DNA from: Anaerolineae bacterium | Lineage (GTDB): Bacteria; Chloroflexota; Anaerolineae; Epilineales; JAHCIE01 | Assembly: GCA_026129385.1 (NCBI GenBank) | Contig: JAHCIE010000146.1 | Location: forward strand, 1 to 7,774 | Reading direction: 5' to 3' | DNA length: 7,774 nt | Shown here: positions 1 to 6,168 of the stretch, one piece after another | Numbering within the stretch: the stretch's first letter is position 1 | How the letters are laid out: each line of letters begins with the position of its first letter | Program-made: the position numbers and the translations under genes | The notes under the pieces: model-generated | Told to the model about the DNA's origin: nothing | The model's input: the letters and a program-made list of their open reading frames with translations, nothing else | Databases searched by the model: none

Positions 1-702
1 CATCTCCCCCGCCCCGACCTGGCCCCCCGTCGGCGTGCGCGAGCCGAGCATCACCACCTGGACCGGCTGAGGCTCGCCCGCCACCTGAAGATCGAAACGG
101 AGCATGGGCGTCCGCCCCTGGCCCTTGTTCTTGAGGCGGTCAGCCAGCGCGCTGAGGGTAAGCGCGCTGAAGTAGGGGCGGCGACCACCCAGGTAGACGA
201 CGATTAGCAGCGCCACGAGGCCGCCGAGCAACAGGGCGAGACCCTGCCAGACCGGCAGCAGGAGAATCAACCAGCCCAGCACAGCCACCGCCGCCCACAC
301 CAGCGCCGCTGGCTCGATCCGCAGAGGTACGTCGCGCTCGGAGGGCGCGCCACTCACCTGGCCCTCGGCGGCGGGCATGGAACCGCTTATCTCGGTGTAC
401 GCCGAGCGACCGCCGGCCGTCAGAATCCAGGCCAGCCTGCCCATGGCCCGCCGCGAGCCAACCCCCGCCTGCTTGACGAGGGGGGCCGCCGCGGCGGCCG
501 CTCCGCCAAGCGCTACGCCGGCGCCGGGAGCGGCCAGCGGCGGCGCTACCGCCACGGGCATCACCGGCGTCGGTGTCGGCGCGGTTGGGGCTTGGGCTGC
601 GATGGGTTGAGGGGCGGCGACGAGACCAGCCGCGCATTGGCCGCAGAAGCGAGCGCCCGCCCGATTCGCGTGACCACACTGGGGGCACACATTTGTTATC
701 AT
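1..702 (-). CDS. Zinc-ribbon protein with two membrane helices (3' end outside window)
   Basis: An open frame of 234 codons from the ATG at 702 to the window edge with no stop, so the C-terminus is missing. The start has GGAGG six bases upstream. A zinc ribbon opens the protein (C6/C9 and C20/C23; motif CPQCGHANRAGARFCGQC), closely like the ribbons of the two kinases and of the membrane VWA protein. An Ala/Pro-rich linker (about 28-78) follows, then a mixed region containing GSRRAMGRLAWILTAGGRSAYTEI (about 82-105, split here as GSRRAMGRLA and WILTAGGRSAYTEI). Two membrane helices lie at about 133-150 and 153-172. Beyond them, from about 198, a cytoplasmic beta-rich domain begins (PMLRFDLQVAGEPQPVQVVM); its identity cannot be settled from the part shown. 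Both ends should be cytoplasmic. Function is unknown; the position and zinc ribbon suggest it belongs to the same kinase complex. Confidence 0.85.
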   Translation of the reverse strand, partial: MITNVCPQCGHANRAGARFCGQCAAGLVAAPQPIAAQAPTAPTPTPVMPVAVAPPLAAPGAGVALGGAAAAAAPLVKQAGVGSRRAMGRLAWILTAGGRSAYTEISGSMPAAEGQVSGAPSERDVPLRIEPAALVWAAVAVLGWLILLLPVWQGLALLLGGLVALLIVVYLGGRRPYFSALTLSALADRLKNKGQGRTPMLRFDLQVAGEPQPVQVVMLGSRTPTGGQVGAGEM

Positions 703-788
703 GCTATTCCTCCACGCCTGATTCGTCTGCATCCTCGGCGCACACCGGCCGCACGGGTTCCTGCCGCGGCACGAGGCTGCCACCGGTG
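703..788 (-). promoter_or_regulatory. 86-base gap with long-range inverted repeat and SD for the last gene
   Basis: This is the largest gap in the operon. It ends with GGAGG (713-709) six bases before the ATG at 702. A 7-base perfect inverted repeat, ACACCGG at 742-748 and CCGGTGT at 783-789, encloses 34 bases, and TGCCGCGGCA inside is self-complementary, so the transcript can fold. No U-tract follows, so it is not a standard intrinsic terminator. The gap is also open in one minus frame up to TAG at 704-706. Confidence 0.45.
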
Positions 789-1931
789 TTAGGGGGCGCT
801 GCCGGCGAGGCGCGCGCCGAGCAGCCCGCCGATACTGGCGAACAGAATCGCCCCGACCAGGGCGAACACGGCCAGGAGAATACCCACGGCTCCGCCCGGA
901 TGCGGCGCGACGAAGAAGGGCAGGACGCCCGCCACCGCGCCCACCACCACACCGAGGGCGGCGTAGCCCGCCTTTCGCCCCCGGCTCGACGGGATCTGGC
1001 TCGCGGCGCTTGATGCTCCCTGAGGGGACCCGGCCAGCGTCGAAACGGATTGTCCCATCAGAGCCGCCGCGAAGGCTGCCACACTCTGGAAGCGGTCGGC
1101 GGGGCGCAGGGCGAGCGCCATCATCAGCGCGGCGTCGACGCGCGGCGAGAGGGTAGGGTTCAAGTCCCTCGGCGCGCGCAGGCTGCGCGCCTGGCTCAGC
1201 CGAATGGGGGCTTCCGGTGGTTCCTGCCCGGTCAGGGCGTAGTACAGCGTGGCCGCCAGGGCATACTCGTCGGTGCGGGCGTCTAGCGCTCCCTTGCCAT
1301 ACTGCTCAATGGGGGCATACGCCGCGCTGCCCATGCCCGCCAACCGCTGACTTGGCTGCCGCTGCGGGTCGACATGTTCCACCAGACCAAAATCCACCAG
1401 ATAGGCTCGCCCGGTCGGGGCGATGCGAATGTTGGCGGGCTTGACATCGCGGTGAAGGATGGGGCTGGGCTGGCAGTGCAGGTAGTCGAGGGCCTGGGCA
1501 ATCTGCGTGAACCAGGTGAGCGCCTCACTCTCCGATTGGCGGCCCCGCGTCAGGCGCGTCGCCAGGTCCTCGCCCTCGATGTATTCCATGACCATGTACT
1601 GGCGGCCACTCGGCTCGGTGAAGTAGTCTGTCACTGATGGGAGATTGGGGTGGCTCAGGTGAGCCAGGGTCGTTGCCTCCCGGACGAACTGGGCGTTGCC
1701 GCCTGGAAGGGGACTCAGGTTCTCCTTGACCGCCACCCGATGACTGGACAGGCGCGTGTCTTGCGCCAGATAGACGCTTCCCATCCCCCCGCAGCCCAGC
1801 AGCCCCTCGACACGATAGCGACCTTGTAGGAGAGCGCCTCGGCCGAGCAACTGAAGCAGCGTCTCGTGGCAGAATCCGCAGAGCGCCGCGTGATCGGGAT
1901 TGTCCTGGCCGCAAGCGGGGCACATTTGCAT
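789..1931 (-). CDS. Zinc-ribbon Ser/Thr protein kinase with two C-terminal membrane helices
   Basis: A 380-residue Hanks-type kinase. One zinc ribbon opens the protein (C4/C7, C18/C21). The kinase domain (about residues 38-295) has the glycine loop G46-C-G-G-M-G, K69 in VAVKEN, E85 in helix C, H160-R-D162-V-K164-P-A-N167, D180-F-G, P-I-E (207-209), D221 in TDEYALA, and R280. All catalytic residues are intact, so it should be active. A Ser/Ala/Gly linker (about 296-317) with SSRGRK leads to two membrane helices (about 322-342 and 347-371), placing the kinase domain in the cytoplasm at the membrane with only a short external loop. It has no PASTA or other ectodomain, so any external signal probably comes through partners such as the neighbouring VWA and Ig-like proteins. 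The C-terminus (LAGSAP) may be cut short by a one-base shift at 792-796 (see findings). Confidence 0.95.
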   Translation of the reverse strand: MQMCPACGQDNPDHAALCGFCHETLLQLLGRGALLQGRYRVEGLLGCGGMGSVYLAQDTRLSSHRVAVKENLSPLPGGNAQFVREATTLAHLSHPNLPSVTDYFTEPSGRQYMVMEYIEGEDLATRLTRGRQSESEALTWFTQIAQALDYLHCQPSPILHRDVKPANIRIAPTGRAYLVDFGLVEHVDPQRQPSQRLAGMGSAAYAPIEQYGKGALDARTDEYALAATLYYALTGQEPPEAPIRLSQARSLRAPRDLNPTLSPRVDAALMMALALRPADRFQSVAAFAAALMGQSVSTLAGSPQGASSAASQIPSSRGRKAGYAALGVVVGAVAGVLPFFVAPHPGGAVGILLAVFALVGAILFASIGGLLGARLAGSAP

Positions 1932-1946
1932 CGACCGGCCCTCCGT
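1932..1946 (-). promoter_or_regulatory. Ribosome-binding site deciding the kinase 2 start
   Basis: GGAGGG (1944-1939 on the minus strand) lies seven bases before the ATG at 1931. This favours that ATG over the in-frame TTG at 1949, which overlaps the previous gene's TGA as TTGA but has no SD in front of it. A second ATG two codons on (1925) is too far from the SD. Confidence 0.7.
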
Positions 1947-2887
1947 CAAGGGACTTGAACAAGGTTGATGTGCTGGAAGCAGCCGTTCGTCGAACGCACG
2001 GTGTAGGGGCCGCCGATGATCTCGGCCGGCCGCCCATCCAGCGTGACCGTGTGGATGGTGATGTCCTGGTTAGGCGAGGTGAACCACTCGTACCAGCCGT
2101 CTTCATTGGAGGGGGCCGGTGGCAACACGTTGGGCTGCCCGTTCACCAGGGCGCGCACCACGGCGCGGCGGACAATGATGCGCCGACTGGGATCGAAGAT
2201 CTGACCCTTGACCGGCGAATTGCCGGCCGGGATACATCCCCGGTACTCGACCTGGAAGCGCGCCGTGGCCGGGGCGGCGTTGACCCTGATCTGCAAGGGC
2301 CACTCAGTAGGCCGACCATCCTGCTCGACCACCCGCAGTATGTACCGCGTCGGCTGGCCGGGGCAGACGCGAGCGCTGCCATGTTGCGATTGGCCCACCC
2401 CATCCAGATAGACCGCCTGGATGCCGCCCACATCCCAGCGGAGAGTCGTGCAGCTGCCCGTATCGACGATCGTGGCGTCGGCGCGGAAATTCGGGTTGGT
2501 AGGCTGCGGCGGCTCCGTGGGTGGGGGCAGGGGGGTGCGGGTTGCCGTGGGCGGAGGCAGGGGGGTGCGGGTTGCCGTGGGCGGAGGCAGGGGGGTGCGG
2601 GTTGCCGTGGGTGGCGGCGGCAGCGTGCGGGTTGCCGTGGGTGGCTTGGTGGTCGGCGTGGGTGTCGGGGGTGGCGGGCCGGGTGTCACCGACGCGACAA
2701 TGACCGGGGTGGCGGTCGGCGCCAGGGTTGGCTCGCCGGTTGGAACCAGAGCTAGCTGCGGCGGGGGTGGCGGCGGCGGGGGCGCGGTCAGCCGGGCCAT
2801 CCCGTAGTACGTGCCGAAATACGCCACGTACAACAGGGCAAGCGGCAGGATGATGAGCGCGAGGCGGCTCGTGGGTTGTGGTGAAAT
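1946..2887 (-). CDS. Membrane-anchored Pro/Thr-rich protein with Ig-like ectodomains, probable ATT start
   Basis: A 313-residue protein if read from the ATT at 2887; the first conventional start codon in frame (TTG, 2833) would cut through the membrane helix and lacks an SD. After a short N-terminus (SPQPTSR) comes a signal-anchor helix at about residues 9-29, then a run of eight prolines (36-43) and a Pro/Thr linker to about 132. The linker holds four near-identical ten-residue repeats (TATRTPLPPP type, 84-123). Residues 133-203 form an Ig-like domain with C145, W151, VYLDG and C175, a pattern I associate with Chloroflexota surface proteins; the two cysteines could pair. A second beta domain (about 208-313) has C218 and C303, which could also pair. 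With Arg before the helix, the linker and domains should lie outside the membrane. It has no recognisable enzyme motif and probably acts as a surface sensor or adhesion partner of the kinase system (inference). Confidence 0.85.
   Translation of the reverse strand: MSPQPTSRLALIILPLALLYVAYFGTYYGMARLTAPPPPPPPPQLALVPTGEPTLAPTATPVIVASVTPGPPPPTPTPTTKPPTATRTLPPPPTATRTPLPPPTATRTPLPPPTATRTPLPPPTEPPQPTNPNFRADATIVDTGSCTTLRWDVGGIQAVYLDGVGQSQHGSARVCPGQPTRYILRVVEQDGRPTEWPLQIRVNAAPATARFQVEYRGCIPAGNSPVKGQIFDPSRRIIVRRAVVRALVNGQPNVLPPAPSNEDGWYEWFTSPNQDITIHTVTLDGRPAEIIGGPYTVRSTNGCFQHINLVQVP
2517..2636 (-). repeat. Four tandem 30-bp repeats coding a Pro/Thr linker
   Basis: Four consecutive 30-base units (2517-2546, 2547-2576, 2577-2606, 2607-2636). 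Units 2 and 3 are identical, unit 1 differs by few bases, and unit 4 is more diverged; a partial fifth follows. Each encodes ten residues, TATRTPLPPP or TATRTLPPPP, in the gene covering 1946-2887. Gain or loss of a unit keeps the frame, so linker length can vary between strains. Confidence 0.95.
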
Positions 2888-2900
2888 AGGTCACCTCCTA
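2888..2900 (-). promoter_or_regulatory. Stop codon embedded in a strong Shine-Dalgarno (TAGGAGGTGACC)
   Basis: On the minus strand the FHA gene's TAG (2900-2898) runs directly into AGGAGG (2899-2894), a near-perfect match to the anti-SD sequence. Six bases later comes ATT (2887-2885), in frame with the following ORF. No ATG, GTG or TTG in that frame lies at suitable spacing; the GTG at 2894-2892 is inside the SD and in another frame. The layout implies re-initiation on the Pro/Thr-rich gene. Confidence 0.8.
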
Positions 2901-3755
2901 GCGCAACTCGACTTCCGTGCTGCCGAGGCGGATACAGTCGCCCTGCTTGATCGCGGATTCCGCACCCACTGGCAGCAGCGCCCCCTGTACCCACGTTTCG
3001 CGGCCAGCGCCCAGGTCGCGGATGACAAAGCTTCCATTGTGTCGAAACACCAGCGCGTGCTGGTCGGCAATGTCCGGGTCGCCCGGTAGATACACATCGC
3101 AGCCGTCGTAGCTGCCCAGCAGGGCCTGGTCGACGACGGCAATCTCCGTCCCTGCCTTGCGGCCCGTGCGCACCATGAGCCTGGGGGCGCGAATGATCTG
3201 GGCCAGCGGAATCAGGCTGCCGAGCGCCGCGCCGATCAGGATCAGCCCCAGCCCGCCGGCGATCATCTGCGCGGCGTCGCTGTAGTCAATGAAGGCCTGC
3301 GTCAACGTCTCGTAGACGAGGCCGCCGACGAGACCGGCCAGCGCACCACCGAGCGCGCCGTAGCTCGACCGCCGCCGCGAGCGCGCCACCACACCCTCGC
3401 CGAGGCCCAGGAACAGGCCGAGAAACATCCACCCCAGCGAGCGACCCACCAACCCACCCCCGAACCAGAGGAAGAAGCGCTCGCCGATCAGCATCCCCAG
3501 CAGGCCGCCCACCGCGCCCGCCACAGCTCCCCACCCCATGCCGATGAGCGCCTGTGACGCCGATTGCTTGACCACCGCGCCTTCGACTGCGCCGGTCAAC
3601 GCGCCGATGCACAGGCCGACGCCCGCTCCCACGAAGGCATACGCCAGCCAGATGTTCCACCGCCCGGTCTCAAAGCTACCCACGATCAGCCAGGCCAGGA
3701 GGCCGCCCAGTGCGCCGAAGACCGCGTTGTAGTAGATCTGCCTGGCCTGGCTCAT
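2898..3755 (-). CDS. Six-helix membrane protein with degenerate C-terminal FHA domain
   Basis: A 285-residue protein starting at an ATG with GAGGGG (3765-3760) four bases upstream. Residues 1-185 contain about six glycine-rich membrane helices (near 10-27, 34-55, 67-90, 99-120, 132-149, 163-184). The basic loop RSRRRSS at 125-131 and the basic segment after helix 6 fit a topology with both ends in the cytoplasm. Residues 192-285 form an FHA fold, shown by the CDVYLPGDPDIADQHALV core and the closing strands IKQGDCIRLGSTEVELR. The usual GR is G214-S215, the usual S-x-x-H is A230-D-Q-H233, and the N-G-T turn is R-E-T, so canonical phosphothreonine contacts are missing. It may bind an unphosphorylated partner, or serve as a scaffold in the membrane. 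Its TAG stop forms part of the next gene's ribosome-binding site. I know no established function for this architecture. Confidence 0.9.
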   Translation of the reverse strand: MSQARQIYYNAVFGALGGLLAWLIVGSFETGRWNIWLAYAFVGAGVGLCIGALTGAVEGAVVKQSASQALIGMGWGAVAGAVGGLLGMLIGERFFLWFGGGLVGRSLGWMFLGLFLGLGEGVVARSRRRSSYGALGGALAGLVGGLVYETLTQAFIDYSDAAQMIAGGLGLILIGAALGSLIPLAQIIRAPRLMVRTGRKAGTEIAVVDQALLGSYDGCDVYLPGDPDIADQHALVFRHNGSFVIRDLGAGRETWVQGALLPVGAESAIKQGDCIRLGSTEVELR

Positions 3756-3770
3756 CTTGCCCCTCGCGGC

Positions 3771-4976
3771 CTACGGCTGCTGGGCCACGGCCCTGCCACA
3801 GCGGCCGCAGAACTTCGCGCCCGGACGCAGGGCCGCGCCGCACCGGGCGCAGAAGGCCGGGACACGGGCCGGGCGGACCGGCGCGAGCGGATCGGCCGGC
3901 GGGGCGGGCGCTCTGTCCGCCGCTCTCGTCCGTACGCGACGCCCCCACGTGGGCAGGAGCAAGGCCCCCGCCAGGGGCAGCAGGAGCAGCAGCGCGATAA
4001 GCAGGTTGGACCGGAGATTCAGGACATGGGTCTCCAGGTAGCCGCTGCTGCCCCGCCCCGTCATGCCGCCCACCGCGCCGCCGACGATCACGTCGATGTC
4101 TCGCCATGTGCCGTTATTGGAAGGATTGGCCGACTTGAAGGTAATTTCATATTCCTTCTGAAATCCGGCCGATAGGTCAGCGTACAGAGCGCGCAGTTGG
4201 TCCGGCCCTGGCATGAAGTAGTAGCGACCGTGGGTCACCTCGGCCAACTTCTGGAGGCGCGACTCGTCGATCCCGTCGTTGCCCCGACTGCCCCGCTCCC
4301 CTAGCCCGATCACGTAGGTCGGCACGGCCTGCTGCGCGGCGTGGTCAATAAGCTCATCGAAAGCGCGTCGACTGCCCGCGCCGCCGAGGAAGGGCAGCCA
4401 GCCTGTGCCCTCGCGGTTGTCCACGCCATCGGTGAGCAGGATCACGCCGCGCCGCCCGGATTGCTGGTTGATCTCATCCAGACTCGCCCACGCCGCGTCA
4501 TACCAGGCCGTGCCGCCGTCGGCCTGCACCGCGTTGATAGCGCGCCGCAGGGCCGCCTTGTCGTTAGTGAAAGGCTGCGCCGTGCCGACCGAGTCGCTGA
4601 AGACCATGAGGGCGACGCGGTCCTCGGCCCGCATCTGCTCCACAAAGACCCTTGCCGCCCCTGTCGCAGCGGTGAGCTTCGCGCCTTTCATGCTGCCACT
4701 GCGGTCGATGACCAGCAGCATCGTAATCGGCACGCTGCCGCTGCCCTTGAAGTCGATGATCTCGACCGGCCGGCCATTCTCCCGCAACTGGAACTGCTCG
4801 CGCGCTAGATTCGGCACCGGCTGACCCGCCTCGTCGTGCACCGCCACGTAGACCTTGATAGTCGGGAAATCGGACGGGTCCACCTGGCGGACATCCACCG
4901 TGTACAGCGACTGAGCGCCAGCCGGAGCAACACTGAGAAGGCACAGCGCCACCGCCGCCACCCTTAGCCAGCCCAT
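3771..4976 (-). CDS. Secreted, membrane-anchored VWA protein with C-terminal zinc ribbon
   Basis: A 401-residue protein. Residues 1-21 form a signal peptide (hydrophobic core VAAVALCLLSV, likely cleavage after AGA at 21). A short beta domain (about 25-78) contains VPNLAREQFQLRENGRPV, a layout common before secreted VWA domains. The VWA domain (about 84-275) has a complete MIDAS site: D91-R-S93-G-S95-M, T156 in GGTAWYD, and D183 in LLTDGVDN. A beta segment follows, then a membrane helix (about 324-342), a basic stop-transfer stretch GRRVRTR, a Pro/Ala linker, and a C-terminal zinc ribbon with C376/C379 and C390/C393. With the signal peptide and single helix, the VWA domain should lie outside the membrane and the zinc ribbon in the cytoplasm. 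It could therefore link an external ligand to the cytoplasmic kinases; this role is inference. The next gene begins 15 bases after its stop. Confidence 0.92.
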   Translation of the reverse strand: MGWLRVAAVALCLLSVAPAGAQSLYTVDVRQVDPSDFPTIKVYVAVHDEAGQPVPNLAREQFQLRENGRPVEIIDFKGSGSVPITMLLVIDRSGSMKGAKLTAATGAARVFVEQMRAEDRVALMVFSDSVGTAQPFTNDKAALRRAINAVQADGGTAWYDAAWASLDEINQQSGRRGVILLTDGVDNREGTGWLPFLGGAGSRRAFDELIDHAAQQAVPTYVIGLGERGSRGNDGIDESRLQKLAEVTHGRYYFMPGPDQLRALYADLSAGFQKEYEITFKSANPSNNGTWRDIDVIVGGAVGGMTGRGSSGYLETHVLNLRSNLLIALLLLLPLAGALLLPTWGRRVRTRAADRAPAPPADPLAPVRPARVPAFCARCGAALRPGAKFCGRCGRAVAQQP

Positions 4977-5007
4977 TTGCCTATCCCCCCTTCTCGGCTC
5001 ACGCCTG
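4977..5007 (-). promoter_or_regulatory. 31-base spacer with G6 Shine-Dalgarno deciding the VWA start
   Basis: On the minus strand a GAAGGGGGG stretch (4993-4985) lies eight bases before the ATG at 4976. It supports that ATG, which begins a clean signal peptide, over an upstream in-frame start at 5084. The upstream start would add 36 polar, basic residues inside the preceding kinase gene and bury the signal sequence. There is no room for an obvious independent promoter. Confidence 0.7.
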
Positions 5008-6168
5008 TTATGGCTTGCCGGCTGGCCGAGGTGACGCTTGCCTGGCCTTCGACTTGGACTTTGATGGCCGCCGGGCGTTGCCACTTCCCGAAGGTGTCGG
5101 GAGGGCCTTCAACATCGCAGCCACGGATTGGTAGCGGTCGGCGGGCGCTAGCTGGGTGGCTGTGGCGATCACCCCATCCCAGGCCGCCGACCGCGTGGGA
5201 TGGGACAGGGTGACGGGCGGAGGCGGCTCAAACGGGCCACGAGTAGCCGGTGATTGGCGCGTCAGCAACTCGTGCAGGGTCTTGCCCAGGGCATAGACAT
5301 CGGAGCGGGCGTCGGTCTGGCCGCGCCCGTGTTGCTCCGGTGGCGCATAGCCCTCCGTGCCCAGCGCCAATGTGTCCTTGCGCTGGCCGCCTTTGTAGAA
5401 CCGCACCGTCCCGAAGTCGATGAGCTTGATGTCGCGGCTGACGGTGACTTCCATGATGTTCTGCGGCTTGAGGTCGCGGTAGATAATCGGCGGCGTTTGG
5501 TGGTGGAGGTAGCTCAGCACGTCGCACACCTGTCGCGCCCAGTGAAGCACGCGTTCTTCGTCTAGATCGTCGGCCGTCTGCTGGAGGATGTCGGCCAGGG
5601 TCTGGCCGTCGATGAACTCCAGCGTCATGAAGTGGCGGCCCGCCTCCTCGAAAACCTCGTAGGCGCGGGGCAGGTTCGGGTGGCTCAGCCGCATGAGGAG
5701 CTCCCCCTCGCGACGGAATGCGTCGATGGTGACAGGTAGGTCCTCGCTCGGCACCGCCGTGTTGCTCATCGCCTTAACCGCCCAGACCTGGCCGGGGGCA
5801 TGCAGGTCGCTCGCCTGGTACACCGCCGCCATCCCCCCCTGGCCCACCAGGCGGTGGAGGCGATAGCGGCCTTTGAGCAGGCAGCCCACCAACTCGCCCG
5901 TGCTGAGGCCGACCGTCGCGTCGAGCGGGTCGACGACTCGCCCCGGCGGCTGCCCACAGCCGGCACAGTACCGCGCCAATACGCGGTTGCCATAGCCGCA
6001 CCGCGCACAGTCCCACGCCACCCGCCGCCCACAGCCCGCGCAGAAGCGGGCCGTAGGACGCAGCGCGGCGTGGCAGTGGGGACAGGTGGCAGCGGATAGG
6101 GCGGCGCGGCACGCCCGACAGAAGCGCGCCGCCGGCCGATTCTGCGCGCCACACTGGGGGCAAATCAT
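5008..6168 (-). CDS. Ser/Thr protein kinase with three N-terminal zinc ribbons, soluble
   Basis: A 386-residue Hanks-type kinase. The first 73 residues hold three tandem CxxC...CxxC zinc ribbons, with cysteines at 3/6/17/20, 29/32/43/46 and 54/57/68/71. The kinase domain covers about residues 100-355. It has the glycine loop G109-Q-G-G-M, the ATP-anchoring K132 (VWAVK), a helix-C glutamate at about E154-E156, the catalytic loop Y230-R-D232-L-K234-P-Q-N237, D251-F-G, P-P-E (276-278), D290 in SDVYALG, and R345. All catalytic residues are present; the only oddity is Tyr in place of the His of HRD, a substitution known in some bacterial kinases. The tail (about 360-386) is basic, rich in Ser, Lys and Arg, with no membrane helix, so the enzyme should be cytoplasmic, unlike the second kinase of the operon. 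The zinc ribbons may recruit substrates or partners, since similar ribbons occur in three other proteins here. Confidence 0.95.
   Translation of the reverse strand: MICPQCGAQNRPAARFCRACRAALSAATCPHCHAALRPTARFCAGCGRRVAWDCARCGYGNRVLARYCAGCGQPPGRVVDPLDATVGLSTGELVGCLLKGRYRLHRLVGQGGMAAVYQASDLHAPGQVWAVKAMSNTAVPSEDLPVTIDAFRREGELLMRLSHPNLPRAYEVFEEAGRHFMTLEFIDGQTLADILQQTADDLDEERVLHWARQVCDVLSYLHHQTPPIIYRDLKPQNIMEVTVSRDIKLIDFGTVRFYKGGQRKDTLALGTEGYAPPEQHGRGQTDARSDVYALGKTLHELLTRQSPATRGPFEPPPPVTLSHPTRSAAWDGVIATATQLAPADRYQSVAAMLKALPTPSGSGNARRPSKSKSKARQASPRPAGKP
6165..6168 (-). promoter_or_regulatory. ATGA start/stop overlap (translational coupling)
   Basis: The TGA of the VWA gene (6165-6167) and the ATG of the kinase gene (6166-6168) share four bases as ATGA on the minus strand. 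Only a weak AAAGG lies upstream at about eight bases. Ribosomes finishing the VWA gene probably re-initiate on the kinase gene. Confidence 0.85.

Noticed and set aside
140..688. Minus-strand ORF of 182 codons, Arg/Gly/Pro-rich
   Set aside because: It lies out of frame inside the zinc-ribbon gene of 1-702, which has a proper SD, a start codon and a recognisable CxxC motif. A similar MPPVW shadow ORF appears at 5774-6163 over kinase 1's zinc ribbons, showing that both come from reading the ribbon codons in the wrong frame.
742..789. Inverted repeat considered as an intrinsic terminator
   Set aside because: The arms are only seven bases with a 34-base loop, no T-tract follows on the minus strand, and the next gene is close downstream on the same strand.
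1955..2755. Plus-strand ORF of 266 codons opposite the Pro/Thr-rich gene
   Set aside because: It is an antisense frame kept open by GC-rich codons and the 30-bp repeats (Gly/Arg/Cys repeats), with no SD and no domain.
2304..2894. Minus-strand ORF from the GTG inside the AGGAGG sequence
   Set aside because: Its start lies within the SD itself and the product is a His/Pro-rich low-complexity sequence (HGNPHPPAS repeats). The other frame gives a membrane anchor and Ig-like domains.
3564..4175. Plus-strand ORF of 203 codons
   Set aside because: It is antisense to the junction of two well-supported minus-strand genes, rich in Arg/Gly/Ala, and has no recognisable domain.
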